Positions 1 through 6,514 of a stretch of 8,450 nt of DNA are shown one piece after another. The position numbers and the translations under genes were made by a program. The notes below the pieces were generated by a model, which had not been told where the DNA came from, searched no databases, and saw only the letters and a program-made list of their open reading frames with translations. This DNA is from CALNYS01 sp964639935 (GTDB lineage Bacteria > Planctomycetota > Phycisphaerae > Phycisphaerales > UBA1924), in NCBI GenBank assembly GCA_964639935.1, contig CAZXGT010000098.1, positions 1 to 8,450 of the forward strand. Reading direction: 5' to 3'. Numbering within the stretch: position 1 is the stretch's first letter; each line of letters starts with the position of its first letter.

Positions 1-406
1 TCACCTTGCCGCGCCACTCGGGCTCGAGGGGGGTGACGTTGACGATGAGGCCGCAGCGGGCGTAGGTGCTCTTGCCGACGCAGAGGACGAGGACGTCGCG
101 GGGGATGTCGAAGGTCTCGACGGTCTCGCAGAGGGCGAAGCTGTTGGGCGGGATGACGACGTGGTCGGTCCCGCGGTCGGCGGTGTCGACCTCGACCATG
201 AGCTCGTCGGAGAAGTTCTTGGGGTCGACGACGGCGATGCCGCCGGAGAGGGGCGTGGGGGTGAAGATGCGGAAGCGCGATCCGACGCGGACGTCGTAGC
301 CGTAGCTGGTGACGCCGAAGGAGACCTTGCCCGGGCGTCGTGCGCCGTCCGCGAAGGGCTCGATCCCGATGAGTTCGCGGATTTGTGTATCGCAGAGGAC
401 AGCCAT
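1..406 (-). CDS. dcd: dCTP deaminase, N-terminal part (cut by window edge)
   Basis: Deaminates dCTP to dUTP in the cytoplasm, supplying dUMP for thymidylate synthesis. The minus strand from ATG at 404-406 encodes 135 residues beginning MAVLCDTQIRELIGIEPF, with the family blocks TSYGYDVR (33-40), VVDPKNF (59-65), IPPNSFAL (85-92), and GKSTYARCG followed by IVNVTPLEPEW (111-131). This matches the bacterial Dcd type with a GKSTYARCG core. The catalytic glutamate, which the family carries in a VTLEFSN-like motif, would come just past the window edge and cannot be checked. The start is supported by AGGAG nine bases upstream (complement of 416-420). A longer open frame here (1-474) is a Ser/Pro/Arg-rich shadow in another frame. 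The gene is divergent from the helicase. Family assignment is secure. Whether it is mono- or bifunctional (with dUTPase activity) cannot be judged. Confidence 0.93.
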   Translation of the reverse strand, partial: MAVLCDTQIRELIGIEPFADGARRPGKVSFGVTSYGYDVRVGSRFRIFTPTPLSGGIAVVDPKNFSDELMVEVDTADRGTDHVVIPPNSFALCETVETFDIPRDVLVLCVGKSTYARCGLIVNVTPLEPEWRGKV

Positions 407-576
407 CGGCGAGGGCTCCTGCACCGCCGCTCGTCGCCGGATGCACGCGAGGCGGCATCGGGCGTGAACGCCATGTCGGTTTCCGTGCGAGGGCCCCACG
501 CCCCCGCTTCAATCCGCCGCGCCCGTCTGTCGCGGGCGTCCTGGCAGTGGTGCGCCTGTGATTGGCGACGAAAGGC

Positions 577-604
577 ACTCTACCGCTACATGATGTGCTT
601 TCAA
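577..604 (-). promoter_or_regulatory. Candidate sigma-70-like promoter for dcd
   Basis: Read on the minus strand, TTGAAA (complement of 599-604; 5/6 to TTGACA) is followed after 16 bases by TAGAGT (complement of 577-582; 4/6 to TATAAT). Transcription would begin near 570, leaving a leader of about 165 nt before the dcd start. This is pattern matching only. Promoter consensus in this organism is unknown and the leader is long, so the call is weak. Confidence 0.3.
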
Positions 605-654
605 TCCCCTTCTGCACTATTTCTGGTGCACAAGATGTCGCGTGCCCTGTTGCA

Positions 655-694
655 AACGGCGCAACCTTCTTGGAGATCGGGGACTTGCGCCGTT
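655..694. repeat. Inverted repeat upstream of the helicase gene
   Basis: AACGGCGCAA (655-664) and TTGCGCCGTT (685-694) are perfect 10-bp complements separated by 20 bases. The pairing can extend by two more bases if one A is bulged (GCAAACGG against CCGTTGC). The next 80 bases contain another TTGCA...CGCAA arrangement (about 744-760). This could be a hairpin in the leader RNA or a paired binding site for a regulator. There is no T-tract, so it is not a standard terminator. Confidence 0.45.
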
Positions 695-760
695 GCGAAA
701 TCCCGCGCAAAATCGTTCGGTCCACACGCTGGCGGGCCGGGGTGTTGCAGGCTGTCGCAA

Positions 761-774
761 ACCGCCGCGGCGGT
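761..774. repeat. 14-bp perfect palindrome before the helicase start
   Basis: ACCGCCGCGGCGGT reads the same on both strands and ends 24 bases before the helicase ATG. Its position fits an operator or an RNA hairpin overlapping the ribosome-loading region. In GC-rich DNA such palindromes can occur by chance, so a function is only a guess. Confidence 0.35.
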
Positions 775-798
775 GTCGGCTCGGCTAGGGTGTAGGGC

Positions 799-3168
799 AT
801 GGCGGACCAAGCGAATAACCTAACAGTACCCGACTTTCTTGCGGAAGGCAACCCGGAGCCGACGGCGGTGGATCCGCTTCTGGACGGCCTGACGGAGGAT
901 CAGCGGACCGCTGTGGCGCACCGTGCGGGTCCTGCGCTGGTGCTAGCTGCTGCGGGTTCGGGGAAGACGCGCGTGATCACGCGGCGGATCGCGAAGCTGG
1001 TGCACGACGGTGAGCCGGCGTGGTCGATCCTGGCGTTGACGTTCACGAACAAGGCGGCGGCGGAGATGCGCGAGCGGGCGGGTCAGCTTCTGCCGGGGCG
1101 GACGCGGGGGCTGACGGTTTCGACGTTTCACGCGCTGTGCGCGCGGCTGCTTCGGCGGTACGCGGAGGCGGCGGGGCTGAAGCCGGACTATGCGATCTAT
1201 GACACGCAGGATCAGCTCGCGGTGGTGAAGCGGGCGATCAAGAACGCGGGCCTGTCGACGAGCAACTGGTCGCCGCGGTCGGTGCTGTCGGGGATCAGCA
1301 ACGCGAAGAACGCGCTGATGGACGCGAAGGGCTTTGAGGCGTCGGCGGGGGACTTCTATCAGCGGACGATCGCGAAGATCTACTCGGGGTACGAGAAGGC
1401 GCTGCGCAGGGCGGGGGCGGTGGACTTTGACGATCTTCTTCTGCTGACGGTTCGGGCGCTGCGGACGGATCAGAACGCGCGGCGTGAGTGCGTGGACCGG
1501 TGGCGCTGGCTGATGATCGATGAGTATCAGGACACGAACGCGGCGCAGTTCGAGCTGGCGCGGCTGCTGTGCGCGGGTGCGAATCGGGACGGGGGCCCGC
1601 CGAACATCATGGTTGTGGGCGATCCTGATCAGTCGATCTACGGGTGGCGCGGGGCGGACATCACGAACATATTGGAGTTTGAGGAGGCGTTCCCTGGAGC
1701 GCGGGTGATCACGCTTGGGGAGAACTTCCGGTCAACGGCGCCGATCCTTGGGGTGGCGGACGCGCTGATCAAGAACAACCTGAAGCGCAAGGACAAGCCG
1801 CTGTACACGACGCGCGAGGGCGGGGAGCGGGTGGAGGTCGCGAAGTGTCGGGAGGAGCGGCACGAAGCGGAGGTGGTGAGCCGGTGGCTGGCGGAGCAGC
1901 GCGAGCGGGGGCTCTCGTGGAAGGAGATGGCGGTGTTCTACCGGGTGAACTCGCTGTCGCGCGTGATGGAGGACGCGCTTCGGGCGGCGGGGACTCCGTA
2001 CACGATCGCGCGGGGGACGGCGTTCTACGACCGGGAGGAGGTTCGGGACGCGCTGGCGTATCTGCGGGTGCTGGCGAATCCGGCGGATGACGTCTCGCTT
2101 CGGCGGATCGTGAACAAGCCGGCGCGGGGGCTGGGCAAGACGAGCCTCGCGCGAGTGGAGGCGCTGGCGAGCGAGCGGGATATTCCGCTGTTCGATGCGC
2201 TTCGCGAGGCGGCGGGCGGGAGCCTCGAGGGGGAGATCACAGGCCGCTCGCAGGGCGCGATGGGGAAGTTCGTTGCGCTGGTTGATTCGTGGCGGGAGGG
2301 ATGCACGCTGATGGGCGTGGAGACGGCGGGGTCGCTTCAGGAGCTGGTGGAGCGCGTGGTGCGGGAGTCGGGGCTCGAGAAGCATTACGGGAAGAAGACG
2401 CTGCAGTCGGGGGAACCGGACACGGATCGGCTGGAGAACCTGGCGGAGCTGATCAGCTCGGCGCACGACTTTGACATGGAGTACGTGCCGGAGGCGGATG
2501 CGGCGGTGGAGATCGTGGCGGAGGCGGAGGGCGAGTCGGCGAGCGCGGAGGCGCCGCCGCTGCTTGCGATGCTGCGGGCGTATCTGGAATCGGTGGCGCT
2601 GGTGGCGGATGCGGATGCTGTGGATCCGGCGCAGGGGGCGGTGACGCTGATGACGCTGCACGCGAGCAAGGGGCTGGAGTTCAAGGCGGTGGCGATGATC
2701 GGACTCGAGGAGGGGCTGCTCCCCCACTCGCGAGCGAGCGAGTCGGACGCGGAGCTCGAGGAAGAGCGGCGGCTGTGCTTCGTGGGCGTGACACGCGCGA
2801 TGGAGCGGCTGCTGATCACGAGCGCGGCGTACCGCACGCATCGCGGCATGATGGATCGCACGATCGGCAGCCGGTTCCTCGAGGAGCTGCCCGAGGCGCA
2901 TGTGACGTTCACCGACACGACGGCAGCGGCGGACCGCGGGAGCGCGACGATCGACGATTATTCGGAGAGCTATGAGCCGGCGCCGGATGAGTCGGATGAC
3001 CTTGGCGGCCTGCGCGAAGGAATCATGGTGCGGCACCCGCGCTTCGGCGTGGGTCGGGTGGACGCGATTCTGTCGAAGGGGGCGAACCCGCGGGTCCGGA
3101 TTGCGTTCACGCAGGCGGGGTTGAAGACGATTGTGCTGGGGTATGCGCCGTTGGTGCCGCTGGAGTAG
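799..3168 (+). CDS. pcrA: ATP-dependent 3'-5' DNA helicase, UvrD/PcrA type
   Basis: Superfamily 1A helicase that unwinds DNA in nucleotide excision and mismatch repair and clears stalled replication or transcription complexes. The 789-residue product has the full motif set: Q-motif LTEDQRTAV (31-39), Walker A AAAGSGKT (50-57), motif Ia LTFTNKAAAEM (80-90), Walker B DEYQDTN (241-247), motif III VGDPDQSIYGWRGAD (273-287), motif IV GENFRS (307-312), motif V TLMTLHASKGLEF (616-628) and motif VI RRLCFVGVTRAMERL (657-671). The last 50 residues (GIMVRHPRFGVGRV...) resemble the Tudor-like C-terminal domain by which PcrA/UvrD contacts RNA polymerase. Length is close to the family norm (about 720-760) plus an N-terminal extension of about 25 residues. 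ATG 799 is preceded only by a weak GTAGGG. It is a single plus-strand gene, divergent from dcd and convergent with the next gene. Choosing pcrA over uvrD is convention; the family is certain. Confidence 0.95.
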   Translation: MADQANNLTVPDFLAEGNPEPTAVDPLLDGLTEDQRTAVAHRAGPALVLAAAGSGKTRVITRRIAKLVHDGEPAWSILALTFTNKAAAEMRERAGQLLPGRTRGLTVSTFHALCARLLRRYAEAAGLKPDYAIYDTQDQLAVVKRAIKNAGLSTSNWSPRSVLSGISNAKNALMDAKGFEASAGDFYQRTIAKIYSGYEKALRRAGAVDFDDLLLLTVRALRTDQNARRECVDRWRWLMIDEYQDTNAAQFELARLLCAGANRDGGPPNIMVVGDPDQSIYGWRGADITNILEFEEAFPGARVITLGENFRSTAPILGVADALIKNNLKRKDKPLYTTREGGERVEVAKCREERHEAEVVSRWLAEQRERGLSWKEMAVFYRVNSLSRVMEDALRAAGTPYTIARGTAFYDREEVRDALAYLRVLANPADDVSLRRIVNKPARGLGKTSLARVEALASERDIPLFDALREAAGGSLEGEITGRSQGAMGKFVALVDSWREGCTLMGVETAGSLQELVERVVRESGLEKHYGKKTLQSGEPDTDRLENLAELISSAHDFDMEYVPEADAAVEIVAEAEGESASAEAPPLLAMLRAYLESVALVADADAVDPAQGAVTLMTLHASKGLEFKAVAMIGLEEGLLPHSRASESDAELEEERRLCFVGVTRAMERLLITSAAYRTHRGMMDRTIGSRFLEELPEAHVTFTDTTAAADRGSATIDDYSESYEPAPDESDDLGGLREGIMVRHPRFGVGRVDAILSKGANPRVRIAFTQAGLKTIVLGYAPLVPLE

Positions 3169-3195
3169 TCCGGCTTGACCGGCTGTTGGTTGCGT

Positions 3196-3230
3196 CACGA
3201 CGCGCCGCTTTGCGGCGGGTCGTGGCACCC
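3196..3230. repeat. REP-like hairpin element, copy 1
   Basis: Arms CACGACGCGCCGC (3196-3208) and GCGGCGGGTCGTG (3212-3224) pair over 13 positions with one mismatch around a TTT loop, followed by GCACCC. It lies between the convergent helicase and zinc-ribbon genes. No T-tract follows on either strand, so it is not a canonical intrinsic terminator. The same outer arms and the same tail recur at 3720-3754, which marks it as a dispersed palindromic repeat. Confidence 0.6.
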
Positions 3231-3237
3231 GCCCAAA

Positions 3238-3591
3238 CTACTTGCCCTTGTTCTTCGCCGGGACGATCAGCAGTCGCAGCCCGCACTCGGTGCAGATCGT
3301 GTCGGCGCAGGCGTCGCGGGGCGGGTAGTCCTCGATGTGGATGGGGTAGCCGCATCTGGCGCAGCAGTGCTCGCGCTCCCGCTTCTCCAACTCTTTGAGC
3401 CAAAGCGACAGCGGCCCGACGGCTAGAAATGCCGGAAGAAAGCCGTGAATCGTGATCTCAATAGGAACTCCGAACGCGAGCCCCGCCCATGTCCCGATGC
3501 TCCTGTCGATCGCATCATTGGCCACCGCGAGCGCCTCGAAGAGCCCGATCCACTCATAGACATCGTCTTTGATCCCAAAGAAGACCCGCAA
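3238..3591 (-). CDS. Small membrane protein with C-terminal zinc ribbon (probably frameshifted at its 5' end)
   Basis: The open frame gives 117 residues. A hydrophobic central part (about 32-66, TWAGLAFG...FLPAFLAVGPLSLWL) is followed by a charged KELEKRERE linker and a four-cysteine ribbon: CxxC at 77-80 (CARCGYP) and CxxC at 100-103 (CTECG). Such CGY...CxECG tails are common in short planctomycete proteins and probably bind zinc. The function is unknown. The start is doubtful. The frame opens with TTG (3589-3591), only two codons after an in-frame TAA (3598-3600) and without a ribosome binding site. Another frame just upstream (3554-3709) supplies an ATG, a GGGAG and the start of a hydrophobic segment. 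The intact gene was therefore probably about 155 residues, starting at 3709. The gene converges on the helicase and lies on the same strand as the amidohydrolase. Confidence 0.6.
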   Translation of the reverse strand: MRVFFGIKDDVYEWIGLFEALAVANDAIDRSIGTWAGLAFGVPIEITIHGFLPAFLAVGPLSLWLKELEKREREHCCARCGYPIHIEDYPPRDACADTICTECGLRLLIVPAKNKGK

Positions 3592-3709
3592 AGAAGGTTA
3601 GCCAGACGACCGGCGGCGCGTCCCGACCCTTGAGACGCTTTGAGGCCCTACGCTCTGGAACGACGCCCCATGCGGCCTCAGCGTGTCGATTCGGTTCGAT
3701 GGTCTTCAT
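3554..3709 (-). pseudogene. Likely displaced N-terminal part of the zinc-ribbon membrane protein
   Basis: From ATG at 3707-3709, preceded by GGGAG with a short 4-nt spacing (complement of 3714-3718), this frame reads MKTIEPNRHAEAAWG...APPVVWLTFFAGLLWDQ and ends at TGA 3554-3556. It overlaps the start of the 117-residue frame by 38 bases. Joining the two needs a net one-base removal (or two-base addition) between about 3556 and 3591. An 8-bp direct repeat CAAAGAAG lies in that interval (3576-3583 and 3589-3596, 13 bases apart), a plausible spot for slippage: removing 13 bp would join VVWLTFFG to IKDDVYEWIG in frame. Too short to identify alone. The link rests on position, ribosome binding site and membrane-segment continuity. 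Confidence 0.45.
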
Positions 3710-3719
3710 GTCGCTCCCG

Positions 3720-3754
3720 CACGACTGCGCCGCAGACGGCGAGTCGTGGCACCC
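3720..3754. repeat. REP-like hairpin element, copy 2
   Basis: CACGACT (3720-3726) pairs with AGTCGTG (3742-3748). Inside, CGCCG (3728-3732) pairs with CGGCG (3737-3741) with one bulged G and a CAGA loop, and the tail GCACCC follows. The 12 bases GTCGTGGCACCC (3743-3754) are identical to copy 1 (3219-3230). It sits directly upstream of the ribosome binding site of the zinc-ribbon gene. If the assembly gap is empty, it also lies 12 bases beyond the amidohydrolase stop codon. Confidence 0.6.
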
Positions 3755-3764
3755 TTTGAAGTCC

Positions 3765-3819
3765 GATTACCGCCCGTCGAACACGATCTCTCCCCCCACC
3801 ACCGTCAGCGTCGGCTTGA
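3765..3819. repeat. Left copy of 55-bp duplication flanking the assembly gap
   Basis: These 55 bases are identical to 3920-3974. They encode the last codons of the amidohydrolase (minus strand) and its TAA (3767-3769). The copy stops exactly at the run of N, which is what two overlapping contig ends look like. It is probably not a biological repeat. Confidence 0.9.
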
Positions 3820-3919
3820 NNNNNNNNNNNNNNNNNNNNNNNNNNNNNNNNNNNNNNNNNNNNNNNNNNNNNNNNNNNNNNNNNNNNNNNNNNNNNNNNN
3901 NNNNNNNNNNNNNNNNNNN
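3820..3919. other. Assembly gap (100 N)
   Basis: Exactly 100 N, the usual placeholder for a gap of unknown size. Both sides share the same 55 bases, so the true distance is probably negative (an overlap). Real sequence would then run from 3764 straight into 3920. Open frames that cross this stretch have no meaning. Confidence 0.97.
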
Positions 3920-3974
3920 GATTACCGCCCGTCGAACACGATCTCTCCCCCCACCACCGTCAGCGTCGGCTTGA
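3920..3974. repeat. Right copy of 55-bp duplication flanking the assembly gap
   Basis: Perfect copy of 3765-3819, continuous with the amidohydrolase coding sequence to its right. This is the copy that belongs to the gene as assembled. Confidence 0.9.
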
Positions 3975-5625
3975 CGTCCTTGATCTCCTCGATCGGGATC
4001 GTCAGGAGGTCGCGGTCGAGCATGACGAGGTCGGCGTGCTTGCCGAAGGTAATGGAGCCGGCGCGGTCCTCGGCGAAGAGCTTGGCGGCGGCGGCGGTGG
4101 TGTAGGCCTTGAGGGCTTCCTTGACGGTGATCGCCTGCTCGGGGACGAAGGGCTCACCCTCGGTGGTGCGGGCGGCGGTGGCGGCCCAGATGCCGAGGAA
4201 GGGGTTCACGGAGACGACGGGCCAGTCGGAGCCGAAGGCGACGGTGGCGCCGGAGTCGAGGAGCGAGCGGAAGGCGTAGCTGGTCTCGAGGCGATCGGCG
4301 CCGAGGCGGTCTTCGGCGTAGCGGCCGTCGTCGGCCTTGTGGAGGGGCTGAAGTGAGGCGATGACGCCGAGCTCGGCGAAGCGGTCGACGTCTTCGGGGG
4401 CGAGGTGCTGGGCGTGCTCGATGGCGGGGCGGACCTGCTTGCGGGTTTCCTTGGGGAGCTGGGCGAACCAGTTGAGGGCGACGTGGTTGGCGCGGTCGCC
4501 GATGGCGTGGACGATCGGCTGGAGGCCCATCTCGGCGCCGAGTTCGATCAGCTTCTCGAGCTTGGAGCTTTCAGCCATCGAGAGTGGGAAGCCGGTGTTT
4601 TCAGGATTGGTCGGGTCGTCGTGGAAGGGCTCGTGCATCCAGGCGGTGCGCGAGCCGAGGGTGCCGTCCATGTAGCCCTTGAAGCCGAGGACGGTGAGCC
4701 TTGGCGCCGGGTTCGTATTGGCTGCGGCCCATTCGAGGATGCTCCGCCACTCGGCGAGGTCGTCGGTCGGCTCGTAGATGGTGGATGCGACGGAGATTGG
4801 GAGTTCGCCGGATTCGGCGAGCGGGATGAGATAGTCGCGGATGGTTTCGAGAGGGTCGATGGAGCCGACGCGGGTGACGCCGCTTTCGGCGGCGTGCTGG
4901 GCGACTTGGGCGAGGAGGCGACGCGTGCGCTCGGCTGAGATCGGCGGGATGAGATTCTCGACGAGCGCGGCGGCCTCTTCGTAGAGGGCGCCGGTGAGCT
5001 CTCCCTCGGCGTCGCGGCCGATCCTGCCGCCGGTGGGGTCGGGGGTGTCGGTCGTGATGTTGGCGAGTTCGAGGGCGCGCGTGCTGGCGAGGATCTGGTG
5101 GCCGTCCATGCGTTCGAGGACCGCGGGACGGCCGGCGACGGCGTCGTCGATCTCGGCGGCGGTGGGCGGCGCAGGATTGGGCCAGGAATCGCTCGTCCAG
5201 CGGGCGCCGAGGATCCAGGCGTTTTCGGGCTGGTCCGCGGCGTGGTTGCGGAGGCGGTCCAAGAGATCGGCCTTGCTGGTGGCGGGGCGGAGGTCGAGCG
5301 CGGCGGCGTCGCGTGCGGCGTTCCCGAGGTGGACGTGGGCGTCGATGAGGCCGGGGATGACGCGGGCGCCATGGGCGTTGATGAGCGTGGTGGCGGCGTC
5401 GACGCGCATCTGGAAGCGGCCGGGACGATCGAAGAGCTGGAGGATGCGGTCGCCGGAGACGGCGACGGCGACGGCCTCGGGGTTCGCGGGGTCGCCCGTC
5501 CAGATCTTCGCGTTGAAGATGACGAGGTCGGCGAAGCGTGATTCGAAGGGAATGTCGCGCTGGGTCTGGGCGCGGGCGGTCGCGGCGAAGAGGGCGCAGA
5601 GAGTGAGTGTGATGATGGTGCGCAT
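3922..5625 (-). CDS. Exported amidohydrolase, family 3 (YtcJ-like)
   Basis: Metal-dependent hydrolase of the amidohydrolase superfamily; members of this branch hydrolyse amide or formamide bonds, and the substrate here is unknown. The 567-residue product has a signal peptide (MRTIITLTLCALFAATARAQ, 1-20), the start of the beta-sandwich (DLVIFNAKIWTGD, 33-45), the metal motif GLIDAHVHL (92-100), FKGYMDGTLGSRTAWM (315-330; a Lys in the family's conserved position), VHAIGDRANH (372-381), IEHAQHL (402-408), GSDWPV (465-470) and the closing GKHADLVMLDRDL...VVGGEIVFDGR. Length is typical. ATG 5623-5625 has GGAG nine bases upstream (complement of 5635-5638) and begins the signal peptide, so it is preferred over longer in-frame starts. 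Those exist only because of the 77-bp duplication upstream. It follows the pseudopilin gene by 34 nt, probably in one operon. The 3' end touches the gap but is complete. Confidence 0.9.
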   Translation of the reverse strand: MRTIITLTLCALFAATARAQTQRDIPFESRFADLVIFNAKIWTGDPANPEAVAVAVSGDRILQLFDRPGRFQMRVDAATTLINAHGARVIPGLIDAHVHLGNAARDAAALDLRPATSKADLLDRLRNHAADQPENAWILGARWTSDSWPNPAPPTAAEIDDAVAGRPAVLERMDGHQILASTRALELANITTDTPDPTGGRIGRDAEGELTGALYEEAAALVENLIPPISAERTRRLLAQVAQHAAESGVTRVGSIDPLETIRDYLIPLAESGELPISVASTIYEPTDDLAEWRSILEWAAANTNPAPRLTVLGFKGYMDGTLGSRTAWMHEPFHDDPTNPENTGFPLSMAESSKLEKLIELGAEMGLQPIVHAIGDRANHVALNWFAQLPKETRKQVRPAIEHAQHLAPEDVDRFAELGVIASLQPLHKADDGRYAEDRLGADRLETSYAFRSLLDSGATVAFGSDWPVVSVNPFLGIWAATAARTTEGEPFVPEQAITVKEALKAYTTAAAAKLFAEDRAGSITFGKHADLVMLDRDLLTIPIEEIKDVKPTLTVVGGEIVFDGR

Positions 5626-5659
5626 GGTGGTGATCTCCGTGCGCAGTGTAGGTGCGGGA

Positions 5660-6501
5660 TCAGAAGTCGCGGCCGGCGAGGCCGTCCCTGGTGTCGTGGT
5701 AGAGCCACGGCTCGCCGCTTCGGAGCGGGTTGGGCACGGGCGGGCGGGCGTCGTCGTCGCGGCGTAGGGCGGCGGCGCCGTCGGCGGTGAGGACGGCCCG
5801 CGGGGCGCGGACGCGGTCCTGCGGGCGTCGTCGTCGCGGCGTAGGGCGGCGGCGCCGTCGGCGGTGAGGACGGCCCGCGGGGCGCGGACGCGGTCCTGCG
5901 GGAGCAGATAGGCGCGGTCGGCGTCGAAGGAGAGGGCCTTTGCTGAGGGCGAGCGCAGGGTTGAGCGTCGCTGGGCGGTGACGATCTTTGCGGGATCGAG
6001 CTCCTCCTCGGGGATCGTTTCGCTCCACAGGCGTGGATCGGCGATGAAGGCGTTGGCGTACTCGAAGGAGGGCCAGAGGGTCTGGCCGCTCGGGCGGCGC
6101 CACGGGGCTTCGGGGTCGTGTTCGGTTCCGGGGCTGAGCCAGGTCTCGTAGTGCTCGCGCCAGGGGGCGACGTCGTGGACGAGGACGGGCCAGGCGTAGC
6201 GCGGCGCCCAAGGATCGGTGGTCGAGAAGGTGCCGAGCGGCGTGCGGGCGTCGGGCGTGGCGTCGTGCCACTCGCCCGGCTCGGCGAAGGGGTATTCGCC
6301 GCCGGCGGCTTCGGTGGCGAATTCGAGGACCATGCCGACGTTTCTAATGCGCGAGAGCGACTGCGCTTCGGCGGCGCTGACCTTGACGGCGCGGAGGGCG
6401 GGGGCGAGGAGGCTGATGAGGATGGCGACGACGGAGATGGAGACGAGGAGCTCGGTGAGGGTGAAGGCGGGCGAGCGGTATGAAAAGAGGCGGAGCGGCA
6501 T
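5660..6501 (-). pseudogene. Type II pseudopilin-like protein, frame broken by a 77-bp tandem duplication
   Basis: The product begins MPLRLFSYRSPAFTLTELLVSISVVAILISLLAPALRAVK. This is a short basic leader, a prepilin peptidase site (A12|F13, with Glu at mature position 5) and one hydrophobic helix (about 13-36), as in pseudopilins of type II secretion or type IV pilus systems. The rest is an extracellular domain rich in Trp and Pro. ATG 6499-6501 has AAAGG seven bases upstream. As assembled, the frame changes at the duplication (5744-5902), loses its own stop and runs on into the amidohydrolase (open to 3922). Without one 77-bp copy, the frame is 765 nt, encodes 254 residues, and ends ...ARPPVPNPLRSGEPWLYHDTRDGLAGRDF with TGA at 5660-5662. 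That is a natural-looking C-terminus. The upstream gene ends 13 nt before it. Whether the break is real or an assembly error is open. Confidence 0.75.
5744..5902. repeat. Perfect 77-bp tandem duplication
   Basis: Positions 5744-5820 and 5821-5897 are identical over all 77 bases, and the first five bases (GCGGG) recur at 5898-5902. The unit lies in the pseudopilin coding sequence (about codons 202-227 of the restored gene) and adds 77 bases, a frameshift. GCGGG at both boundaries is what slippage between short direct repeats would leave. Confidence 0.95.
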
Positions 6502-6514
6502 GACGTCGCCTTTC

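Larger units (their letters stand above)
407..798. other. Intergenic region between divergent dcd and helicase genes
   Basis: This 392-bp stretch holds no convincing gene. It must contain the promoters for both flanking genes. Visible structure: a 6-bp GC stem CGCCCG/CGGGCG with a 7-nt loop (520-525 / 533-538), a candidate minus-strand promoter (577-604), a 10-bp inverted repeat (655-694), and a 14-bp perfect palindrome (761-774) 24 bases before the helicase start. The stretch around 570-720 is less GC-rich than the flanking coding DNA, as expected for a control region. A possible 77-codon frame at 562-795 is not supported by homology or a ribosome binding site. Confidence 0.6.

Noticed and set aside
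1..474. 157-residue minus-strand open frame
   Set aside because: Ser/Pro/Thr/Arg-rich low-complexity shadow; the dCTP deaminase frame on the same strand has clear family motifs and its own ribosome binding site.
562..795. 77-codon plus-strand frame between dcd and the helicase
   Set aside because: No ribosome binding site, no homology I can recognise, and it overlaps dyads that fit a control region better.
3196..3224. Hairpin as an intrinsic terminator of the helicase gene
   Set aside because: No T-tract follows on either strand, and the element recurs elsewhere in the window, so a REP-like repeat is the better description.
1732..3228. 498-residue minus-strand open frame opposite the helicase
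   Set aside because: Arg/His/Leu-rich composition typical of an antisense shadow in GC-rich DNA; the plus strand encodes an unambiguous helicase.
3630..4105. Open frames running through the N gap
   Set aside because: They exist only because N is read as X; the real content is the end of the amidohydrolase on the other strand.
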